A stretch of DNA of 64,000 nt from Candidula unifasciata (lineage: Eukaryota > Mollusca > Gastropoda > Stylommatophora > Geomitridae): assembly GCA_905116865.2 (NCBI GenBank), contig CAJHNH020008090.1:62001-126000 (forward strand), read 5' to 3'. The notes under the pieces are model-generated. The model was not told the DNA's origin. It made no database searches and saw nothing but the letters and a program-made list of their open reading frames with translations. Shown here in pieces: positions 38,901 to 50,900 of this stretch; within the stretch, counting starts at the first letter, position 1; the number at the start of each line of letters is the position of its first letter. The position numbers were made by a program, and so were the translations under genes.

Positions 38901-41900
38901 TGGGACGAGCAGCAGCTACCGCATCTCCTGCAGCTTCCTTTATTTTATTTGCTCATGAGTCCCAGCCATCTAGTTTAGCCCCAATCATGCCGCGCGTAGC
39001 GGCGTGGGAGATACTCTCGGTGGTGGCGTATAGTCCCCGGAAGTCCACAATTCGGGGGTGGCAGTATGGTCCCCGGAAGTCCGCAATTGACACGTGACTG
39101 AGGCCCTGTTATGGTATATTTTCGGCCATGATAATTTGGGACCTTTTTTCTGAAGATAGCCAAGGTAGCAGTCTCAGACATCTATGACCTTGCTTTGACA
39201 TATCTTTGACCATTGTGGTTGCTTTACAATTGATAGCAGTTCAGGTTTTAGGTACATGTCATTAGGGGTATGTGTTCCTTTGTGAGCCACGTCTTTATTG
39301 CGGAACTTGAACTTACAGATGTCAGGGCTTTATCCTCTTGTGCCACTGTGTTGTGTATGATGTCCATTATCAGACGGGTCTTTCTGGTGACTGAAGAAGT
39401 GTTTTCAATCCATTCTCAAAATAAGTTGCTGTTTATTTCTGTGTGATAGTCCTGATTGTCTGTAAACTTTGAAACGAGAAAAGGTTCAACATTATTCATT
39501 ATCCCGTTATGTCTGTTACCTGCTTGTTTAACTAACAGGCGCTGCCATTTGCTGCTAGGCTGTGTTAGAAGACAGCAAGAACATAAAATTATCTTTGGAA
39601 TGACCAAGAAGGTATGGCGAGTTGTTTAGGACAGAGAGTAACAATTATTTTTCTATATGTTTGCTTGCATTAGATGATGATGATGATCATCATGTAGCAG
39701 GTTCTTTGCAGAACGTTGCTCTCATCACGGTCTGCCTGAAAGAAACTCAGCCTCTCGCCAACTCTCCTATCTCATATACTTTCACACCTAGTGAGTCACT
39801 GGCATGATATTGAATACATCATCCTTATATATATTGTTAGGCTATATATGCCTAAAGTGTGCTTTAGTTTTCTTTACTTTTTGTGTTTACATTCTGTGTG
39901 CTTTCATTCTTTTATTTTTGTTTCTGCTAGGATCTGCAGAGAAAGCGCGAAGAAAAGAAAAGTGAAGTAAAGAAAATTGCTTTGGATGAAATTAAATATT
40001 TACAAGCAAGCGGAAAGGTAACCAAAATATCTGCAGCTAACAGCTATCTAGGCAAGAAAAAAAGACAGGTGGCAGCCAAAGAATCTCCTAAAGAAGCAAC
40101 AAACCCTGAGGATTTACAAGATAATGCAGGATCTCAGGCATTGCCAGAAGATTTGAGTGCTTCACGTGTAAGTTCCTGGCATTGTGTAGATCTGATTATA
40201 TTCTTCACTTTATTGTTCAGTAGTTGGTAGTTGAGGTTTTAACTTCACTATAAATGGGTCACACCATAATTGTTCCATTCCTGTGCCAGTGAAACTCGCA
40301 TGAAATACCCCTTGCTGTTTTTTTAAAACCAATGAATGCAAAAAAGTTTTCTTGGCGAAATAAGTGAAACACACTATAGGGTAAAAGTCAACGAGTGCAG
40401 CATAAAAGTTATTACATTCTACAAGTATGGAGAAAATATTTGGAGATTATTTTCAATGAAAACGGTGGTCAAGGACCACCAGGCATTATCTGGATCTCCT
40501 GACGCAACATGATGGTGTATTACAAACACTATGATCCGAATGCAAATGTGCAATAACGTGATAAATGGTTTAGACTCGCCCAAATACTCCGAGCACTCGT
40601 CTTGAAACATTTGAATCCATATTCTATACAACTGCCTTTGGGTCAACAGTACGACCTTGAGAGTCTAAATGGTTACTTTAACCTTTTCATCTGCAGTCTG
40701 ATACTTGAGAACAGGGCAATGTCCCTCCTTCTTGATCTGCCAGCTCTTCTGCTGAGTGATCCAGTAGCTTAAAATACTCCTGCTTCCTGCAGAATGCAAT
40801 AATGTATCAGTTCTAGGCTGAGGGAATCCCGGGGTAGAACTTCCTCAAGGATCCACCAAGGCCTGACCACCTGTCTGCCTTCTTGAGCCTTTCGAATGCA
40901 AATCCTCCAGATTCCAATTCCCTAACAACATTACATAATATTTATGATGTCCTATTTGCTCAGTCAGTATTGGTGTGTTTTAGTGCACATCCGCACGTGA
41001 CAATCAGAAACAAGTAGTAAATGCAGAATGTAGCCACTAGAGGTACCAACACTAACAGTCCCCACCAGAATTACACTTGTCATTGATGAAAGTTGTCATT
41101 CTCAGCAAGTTGGCCGTGCACATGCAGTATTAATTCATAAGAGTTCATATAATTCATATAGCTCACAAGAAAATGACAAGTTTTAGTGATAGTGGTGTAA
41201 TGAAGCCTAAGCATATTACAGTAGAAAGGAAGAAGGAAATAATCACTAAATATGAAAAGGGTGTTAGTGTTTCTGATCTCACCAAGCAGTATGACATGGC
41301 TAAGTCTATGATCTGTACTATCTTAAAGAATAAAGTTGTGCTAAAGACAGCTGATGTGGCTAATGCAGTGACTAAGTTAATGAAGCAAAAGTCTTATGTG
41401 TTAAAAGACGTAGAAATATTATTGTTAACAACCGAGCCAGCAGTCGAACCACTTTCCAGATTACAGACAAGAGAAAGAATACCGGAAGTACGGAAACAGT
41501 TGCCTGACATTATTATGGAATGGAACTCACCTTTGAAGGAGTAGCCTTCCTCCTTCTCCTTTACTATCTGTCTATGCCAGCAACTGTCAACCAGAAAGGC
41601 AAAGTTCCTTTTCCTTTCCTATTTCCTTCTTCATTTCTACTGTAAAACGCCTAGGTTTCATTTTGAAATTAAGATAAAAACAATACTGTATATTATATAC
41701 TATATATTTTTTGTCACACACAAGTTGAATGGATTAAGTTGATTTACATTAATTTCAGTGGGTACGATTGTTTCAGCTTGCGAACATTTCGGTTTACTAA
41801 CAGTGTCAAAGTATAAATTAAGTTCATGAGACAGGGTACCACTTTAGTTAATTTTTCATATAATTGTTGTTACCTTATGTGCCAAATATAATGTTATGAT

Positions 41901-44900
41901 TACCACTCATACTATTGCAGTTATTTCTTCTGCCATTTAATTACCATTCCATATGATTATTGTTTCTTTTTATTTTATCAGCAGCTCAGAAATGATGAAG
42001 CTTGTGGGGGTGGCCGAGGAAGTGACAAAGGTACAGAAGCAGACACCCGCACCACACTGGAGGATCTGTACACCACCCTAAAGAAGTTGGAGGAAGAAGA
42101 GAACTTTCTGTCAGTTCAAACAGAGAAGAAGTCTTGGTGTAAGTTTAAAGTGGTGGAAAAAATGATGGGTGACTGATTGAAACAGTTATGGGTAGTGTGA
42201 TTGAAACACTGATGGATGGTTGTGGTTGAAACACTGATGGATGGTTGTGGTTGAAACACTGATGGATGGGTGTGGTTGAAATACTGATGGATGGTTGTGG
42301 TTGAAACACTGATGGATGGTTGTGGTTGAAACACTGATGGATGGTTGAGGTTGAAACACTGATGGATGGGTGTGATTGAAACACTGATGGATGGGTGTGG
42401 TTGAAACACTGATGGATGGGTGTGATTGAAACACTGATGGATGGGTGTGGTTGAAACACTGATGGATGGGTGTGGTTGAAACACTGATGGATGGGTGTGG
42501 TTGAAACACTGATGGATGGTTGTGGTTGAAACACTGATGGATGGGTGTGGTTGAAACACTGATGGATGGTTGTGGTTGAAACACTGATGGATGGTTGTGG
42601 TTGAAACACTGATGGATGGGTGTGATTGAAACACTGATGGATGGGTGTGGTTGAAACACTGATGGATGGTTGTGGTTAAAACACTGATGAATGGTTGTGG
42701 TTGAAATACTGATGGATGGGTGTGGTTGAAACACTGATGGATGGGTGTGGTTGAAACACTGATGGATGGGTGTGGTTGAAACACTGATGGATGGTTGTGG
42801 TTGAAACACTGATGGATGGGTGTGGTTGAAACACTGATGGATGGGTGTGGTTGAAACACTGATGGATGGTTGTGGTTGAAACACTGATGGATGGGTGTGG
42901 TTGAAACACTGATGGATGGGTGTGGTTGAAACACTGATGGATGGTTGTGGTTGAAACACTGATGGATGGTTGTGGTTAAAACACTGATGAATGGTTGTGG
43001 TTGAAATACTGATGGATGGGTGTGGTTGAATCACTGATGAATTGTCTGTGGCTAATGTGGGAAACATTGGTCAAAGTTAATACAGAATGTGAGGAAATAG
43101 CTTGAGAAAATCTGTCTAAACACTTGAAAATGTATACTGTTTTAAAATGAAGCAACATAATGTAAAGTGGAAGGAGGAACCCACCCCTACCCTTCCCAGA
43201 CAAGTCATGACACAAAAGGTGATTAATTAGGGTCTTGTTGAAATTGTTGAACTGATAGGTGCAAATATCCCAATCTACCTTTAAACTGCAACACCATATG
43301 CAAGCCGCACTTTTGAGGGTAGGTGCAGAAGAAGAAGATGGATGATAAATGAAATTCAGATAAAAATAAGTAATCCTATTGAATTAAGCAGTACATGGCA
43401 AGACTACAGACATAAATGTGTGTGTGTTGTGTGTACATATGTGTATATTGTGTGTACATATGTGTGTGTGTACATATGTGTATGTTGTGTGTACATATGT
43501 GCGTGTTGTGTGTACACGTGCATGTGCAAAAAAATATTTTTCAGCAGTGATGTATAGTAGGCATAAGATGCTAGCTCCATATTAAACACGACCATCAATC
43601 AGTGTGTGATATTGTCTTTAACAAGAACTGGTCATCTCCACTCCTGAGAAACTTCCTGACATCCATTGTTATGCTAAATTAAACAGGGTTAACAAAAACT
43701 TTATAAACAGCAGTGTTAGGGAGTTATATACAGTACCTGTTCTCTGTTAATGCCAAATGTTGGACAATATATAGAAAACCTGATATCCCACATTGGACTA
43801 ATGGCTTTAAGCAGAGAATTAGTACATTGTGGATGATACTAGCCTTATTCTAGGATGAGGAAAAGCAGTCTAAAAACTTAATGTTATGGCAGGGCAGAGC
43901 AGGCCGTTTGCCTTGGTTAGCAGTGGTCTAGGAAGGAAGCTCTGACAGGCAGACAGAGCATTGTTCTTCTAATCCAGCAGCTTCTGCAGCATGCTTTGTC
44001 AAAACATATTGATGTTACCTTTCCTTTGGAGTAAACAAGGCAGGCTGAGAGAAGGATGATGTTGCATGAACAACACATGGTATCTGCAATATACGACCCA
44101 GCTTTGTGCTATGGATAGGAGGAATGTTATCCCAGGTCCTAACTGGTATCGTCGTTGGCTATGATTTCAATGCTTCCCTGTAGCACAGTGGAATACTATA
44201 ATCTAGAGAGATGGAAAAGTACCAGCAGACAAAGAGGGGAAGAGACGGAGCATTTTAGAGATTCACTACAGCCAGCCTTCCTTGTGGAGAGGGCCCATGA
44301 TTGTTTGATTTAACTTACTTTAATTGATTTTACTTACATTATACCACTTACATTGATGTTAAATATCTGCTTTTTTTCCCCTTTGTCCTAGTGCTTATGT
44401 CATACAGCATGGGGGAGTTATATGTAGTATCCTGTTCTTTTGCTGGTAGCATAGCTTGTGTTAATGTTATATTGCATTTCTGAAGTGTCTCTTTTACTCC
44501 CTCTGCCCATCTATTTTTTTTTCATCGTCTTTTTGACTGGTAGCTTGCTGTTCTCGTGTCGCACACTCTAGCTGCTGATTTTGTTACATTCTGACCAGAT
44601 GACCACACTATTTGATTATTTAATGTTCTTTGAATTTATTTACCTGTGCTATGCTTACAATTTTTTCTCAGTTCTTCAGTGGTGACTCTTGTCTCTTCTC
44701 CCCTCCCCCCCCCCCCTTTTCCCCCCACCTCATTTCTTATACATCTCATCTCACATGTTGTAATTTTGATGTTAAAGGTCAATATGTGCAATGTCTATTT
44801 TTGTTTACAGTGGATGATTTGGAGAAGGCGCAGGAAGAGGAGCTGGGTTCAAATTTGACAGCAGAGAATTTAGAAAAACTCAATTCCAGCAAAGATGGCC

Positions 44901-47900
44901 TGTCCAAAAGTGGGTTTCTGACAGATAACAAGCTCAGGAGTATTATTGATTTTCTGGATGAGGTGCAGGTTAATGACAGACTCAGTGGAATTGAAATGGT
45001 TAGTCCATTCTTTTTGTAATTGATGATCAATTGAAGAGTGAAGTTGTGTCTGTAATTTTCAGTGTGTTTTTTTTTGGTTGGTAATAGTTGCTATCATCTG
45101 TTGTAATGACGGCTGCTTTTTAACAAGGGGCTCTTGCATTTGTTTGCCTGTCGGCCTGGCAGACTTGGGATCTTCATCATTTTTCAGAGTGATGTTATTG
45201 CTTGTTTACAGCATCTTCATCATCAGGTGTTTTGCCAGTTGGCGTAGCTGTTTATGCATGTCCACAGATCTCAGTCTTTGGTGTTCTGGATCAATTCCAC
45301 TGATGATATTCCTCCTGTTTACAGCATAGCTGCAGTTTTGCACCTTTTAGCTAATACGTCTGACTTTATCAGTTGTTTGTTCACCGGATTAACCCCTTCT
45401 CAGTTGGTTTCATGAGACAGTATTTAGCCTTACTTGTGTGGTGTCCTCTTTGTCAGAATAAAAGACGGGCCTGCGTGCACAGTTCTTCTTTTTCTTCTTT
45501 ACGTCCTCTTTTACCGCTTCGGGTGTCGAGGGAGATAAAAGGTCCTACTTCATGCTCTTCTGGCTGCTTCAACCATAGACACATCATGTGCTGTAGAGTT
45601 TCTCTGATGTTATCTTCCCATCTTGTTCTTGGTCTACCTTAACTCTGAAAATAAAGTGTCTTTGTTCGCTCATTTGTTCGTTTGTTCATCTACAGGTGTT
45701 GCCCCTGGAGAACCCATCCAGGGCAACCACGTGTAGACTTGTCAGTTCTCAAGGGAAGGCAGGGGCAGATTTGTCCAAGAACTCTTCTATAAATACAGAC
45801 CTGGCACATGATGCTCTGGTTCTAGGGTCACCCAAAGGATCATCACTCCTGCTTAAACTCACATGTGTATGTTCAGCTTCCCACTCATCATTGGCTGCAC
45901 CCTTTGGAAAGGTCTTAGGTTTAAATCAAAGTTGACCTTAACTCCCTGTCCGACCCAGTCTAAAATGCGTACAAGTTAATGCCCTGAGTACACAGTTGGC
46001 ATAATGCTGACCTAGAGTGGACAGTGGTGATCTTGGCTGTCCAGCCTTCTTTGTCATCTGAAGTTTGCTACATTTATTATTTGTTAATATTTAAGCTATG
46101 TAAGCTTTTTACATGATCTATCTTTCTCTTATTTGCCTTGTATTTTCCCCATTTAAGGCTAATTTCTCTCTGTGAAAGAGCCGCTTAATGAATTGGACTT
46201 CACTGAGGAAATTTATGTTGTCAGGGTACCCAAGTACTTAAACATTTTGACATACATCAGACTTGTCCTATTTACTTTATAATTGCATTAAGTGGCTTTT
46301 TTTTTTTTTTAAATTACCAACCTTTAATGTTTCTAACAGGAAATAAGTCGTGTCAATGACGAGCTTGAAAAACCTGCCTTGCTGGTACCATCGGCTGAAG
46401 AAGTGGCCCATTTGGAACAAGCTCAGGCCACAGCCAGTGAAGTCACCAACACTTTGCTAACTCAACGCTTGGAGCTGGATGAGAAGAAGAGAACAGTAAC
46501 CATGCTGCAGAAAGCATTGGTTAGTGACTCATTTTTTAAATTTTTTATTTTTGTATCTGTCTAGTCCGAGAAGGCTAACTCTGTAAATAAGTGCCTGATG
46601 AAGTGGGATGTGTCGTTTAAAAGGTGCAGTTAGGCACAGTGTAGTTGTCATTAACAAGTAATTAAAGGACACTTCTTCGTTAACAAGTAATTAAAGAATA
46701 CTTTTTCATCCATTATCATGTAATTAAAGAATACTTTTTCATCCATTATCATGTAATTAAAGAATACTTTTTCATCCATTATTATGTAATTAAAGAATAC
46801 TTTTTCATCCATTATCATGTAATTAAAGAATACTTTTTCATCCATTATCATGTAATTAAAGAATACTTTTTCATCCATTATCATGTAATTAAAGAATACT
46901 TTTTCATCCATTATCATGTAATTAAAGAATACTTTTTCATCCATTATCATGTAATTAAAGAATACTTTTTCATCCATTATCATGTAATTAAAGAATACTT
47001 TTTCATCCATTATCATGTAATTAAAGAATACTTTTTCATCCATTATCATGTAATTAAAGAATACTTTTTCATCCATTATCATGTAATTAAAGAATACTTT
47101 TTCATCCATTATCATGTAATTAAAGAATACTTTTTCATCCATTATCATGTAATTAAAGAATACTTTTTCATCCATTATCATGTAATTAAAGAATACTTTT
47201 TCATCCATTATTATGTAATTAAAGAATACTTTTTCATCCATTATCATGTAATTAAAGAATACTTTTTCATCCATTATCATGTAATTAAAGAATACTTTTT
47301 CATCCATTATCATGTAATTAAAGAATACTTTTTCATCCATTATCAAGTAATTAAAGAATACTTTTTCATCCATTATCATGTAATTAAAGAATACTTTTTC
47401 ATCCATTATCATGTAATTAAAGAATACTTTTTCATCCATTATCATGTAATTAAAGAATACTTTTTCATCCATTATCAAGTAATTAAAGAATACTTTTTCA
47501 TCCATTATCATGTAATTAAAGAATACTTTTTCATCCATTATCATGTAATTAAAGAATACTTTTTCATCCATTATTATGTAATTAAAGAATACTTTTTCAT
47601 CCATTATCAAGTAATTAAAGAATACTTTTTCATCCATTATCATGTAATTAAAGAATACTTTTTCATCCATTATCATGTAATTAAAGAATACTTTTTCATC
47701 CATTATCATGTAATTAAAGAATACTTTTTCATCCATTATCATGTAATTAAAGAATAGTTTTTCATCCATTATCATGTAATTAAAGAATACTTTTTCATCC
47801 ATTATCATGTAATTAAAGAATACTTTTTCATCCATTATCATGTAATTAAAGAATACTTTTTCATCCATTATCATGTAATTAAAGAATACTTTTTCATCCA

Positions 47901-50900
47901 TTATCATGTAATTAAAGAATACTTTTTCATCCATTATCATGTAATTAAAGAATACTTTTTCATCCATTATCATGTAATTAAAGAATACTTTTTCATCCAT
48001 TATCATGTAATTAAAGAATACTTTTTCATCCATTATCATGTAATTAAAGGACACTTTTTCATCCATTATCATGTAATTAAAGGACACTTTTTCATCCATT
48101 ATCTTGTAATTAAAGAATACTTTTTCATCCATTATCTTGTAATTAAAGAATACTTTTTCATCCATTATCATGTAATTAAAGAATACTTTTTCATCCATTA
48201 TCATGTAATTAAAGAATACTTTTTCATCCATTATCATGTAATTAAAGAATACTTTTTCATCCATTATCATGTAATTAAAGGACACTTTTCACTCATTGAG
48301 TAATTAAAGGACCTTGTTTCAAGCCATGGATGTATTAGACATATGGTGCTAGACCCATGTTTCTATATTTCAGAGAGCTTTCAGTTGGTGGTGGGCTCAA
48401 CGTCATACCAGCCTCCTCTGCTTCCTAAGAATTTCCTTGTGCTTATTTTCCTAATGGTTTGCCTGGGAGATCTCAGTCGGTTATAAAAATAAATTTTTAT
48501 GCTGAATTGAGCCCAAGACCTTCATGTTAGCTAGCAGCAGTCTTCCCGCTGTGCTGCCAGGCTCCAAGAGCCTTTTAGCAGCCATTGAATAGTAGCCAGT
48601 CATTAGTAAGTCTACAGTGGTCTTAGTGCACAAGAAAAATAAGAATGTGGCATATAGCAGAAAAACTAAATACTTGAAGGAAGAATGAATAACGAACGAA
48701 TGAACAAACTTAATTTTTAAAGGGTTAAGAATTGGGCTTGCAGGCCTTTCTAACATTCTGCCCTTCAAGGTCTCCTTCTGTTCTTACATCATTTCATTCA
48801 TACATCAAGTAATATTAAAAATTAGCAATGGCATCAAAATAATCAATACAAGCATTGGAATGTGCACATTTATAACTACAGTAAACCGTAGTAGGGAAAA
48901 TTTGCGCTATTTCTAATATGTGTTTTATCTTCTATGGAGGCATATAATCTGTGCTCAGATAATATTCGAACAGTTTCCAATTGTATGTATAGGGACTAGT
49001 AGTACTTTTGATTTGCTGTGGCAGATAGTTCCACAGTTGAGCTGCGGAATACGCCAAACTTGTTTTGTAAAGGTCTATCCAAGGTTTAGGGATGTGTAGT
49101 ATGTTTAGGCGCTTACTATGCCTTCCATTATATTTAAACAACGGCCATAAGTAACATGAAGCCTTTTGAGATAAAATTTTATGAATAAATTTCACCGTAT
49201 TGAAAAGTAGACGTTCATGAAGCGGTAGTAGTCTAAGACCTTTATATATTTCGTAGCTCACTGTCCCATGATTGTTACTAATTAAGCTAATAGAGCGCTT
49301 TTGCAGTGATGTGAGCCGCTTGAAAACAGAGCTGGAACAGCCATCCCATATTGTAGAGCACAGGTCTATATATGTCTGGATGTGAGAAATATAGAATATC
49401 TTTCTTGTGTGTTCATCAAAAAAGTTTTTTAATTTTTGCAAGCTGGTAAACCTTTTTAGCTGTTTGTTTCACAAGTGCGTGTACATGAGAGTTTAAGGTT
49501 AGATTTGCATCAATTACCAACCCGAGTGCCTTTTGCTCAGTTACATTTTCCACTTGAGTCCCCCTAGTGTAAAGCTGAAGCGTTCTCTGAGAAATTTAAA
49601 CTGTATAGTTTTTGTCTGGTCATTATTAGTATAGATTTGGTTTTATTAATGTTTATTTGCATACGGTTTGCACTGCTCCATTGGACTACATTATTTAATT
49701 CTTGTTGTAATGATGACTCTAGTAAATTATATGTTTGAGCATTTGCATAGATGGTACAGTCGTCTGCGAATAAATCGCAGGAGGACGACAAACATAAAGG
49801 AAGATAATTTATGTAGATATTGAATAACAAAGGGCCGAGAATCGAGCCTTGAGGTACCCCAGTATTTAAGGCAGTGGTCCGCTATAATGATTTATTTTGA
49901 CAGATTATTTGTTTTCTATTTAACAAAAAATTATTTTATTATTTTTAATAGCCTATGGTTAAATTTCATTGTTTCTAATTTTCTTATAAGAATGTCATGG
50001 TCTATTATGTCAAAAGCTTTCTTAAAGTCTATAAACACCCTGCCACATATTTTCTCATCATTAACATTCTGGTGCCAGTTTTCAATCATATTAGCTAGAG
50101 CAGTATAGCAAGAATAGTTTGGTCGAAAACCTGATTGGTTATCCACTATAAGTTTGTTGTGATCTAAGTGTTGAAAAGTTACATTATGAATAAGTTTTTC
50201 TAGTGGTTTCGATAGTGATGATAACAGAGAGATCGGTCTATAGTTACCTGGAATACTACTGTCTAAAGAACCAGATTTTATGTGTGGATACACTTTGGCA
50301 ATCTTAAATGCTGATGGGAAGTAGCCTTTGACAAGACACTGGTTGTAAATAAAGGTAATTGACTCAGTGAATTAAGAATATTATTTTTAGCGAAAGAGAG
50401 AATAAATCATTTTGTGAGTTTGAAATGGTAGGAAATTGGATGCGGAATAGAGGTAGACCTGTATACAAAAATATATTTAGATATTTAGTGTTCGTCAGCG
50501 CATGACAAGAACAGCTATTTTACAGTTGCTAACAAGAATACACAAAAATCACTTAATTGAGTTATCTCCAAGTCAAATGCATATATGGCCAGTTGAGGCT
50601 CTGAGACATATATGAATGCAGGAAATGAATACTAGCCAGAAAAAAGAGAACAAAAATGTGCGTCAGCCAAGAGCCATAAAGGAGCAGTGGGTCTGTCCAC
50701 AAGTTGGGGCTTCTCTCCTCGACCACCTGCTAACCAAGACTAAGGTTTTGGTCTGCCCTGCCATAACATTGTTTGTTTCCTGGTAAAATTTCCTCTTCCT
50801 AGGATACATCAAATATTGATGAGCAAAATGTTTGAATCCACTTGCCTCTTCAACCACTAACTTTACAGTCAGCACAGTCTTCACTAATGTCACCTTTCTC

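Noticed and set aside
42116..43067. Several His/Pro/Ser-rich minus-strand frames
   Set aside because: The same 25-bp repeat read in different frames; overlapping frames cannot all be real.
46651..48285. 544-codon minus-strand frame as a protein gene
   Set aside because: Every residue comes from a 33-bp DNA tandem repeat inside a CEP131 intron. No flanking promoter, splice sites or non-repeat domain.
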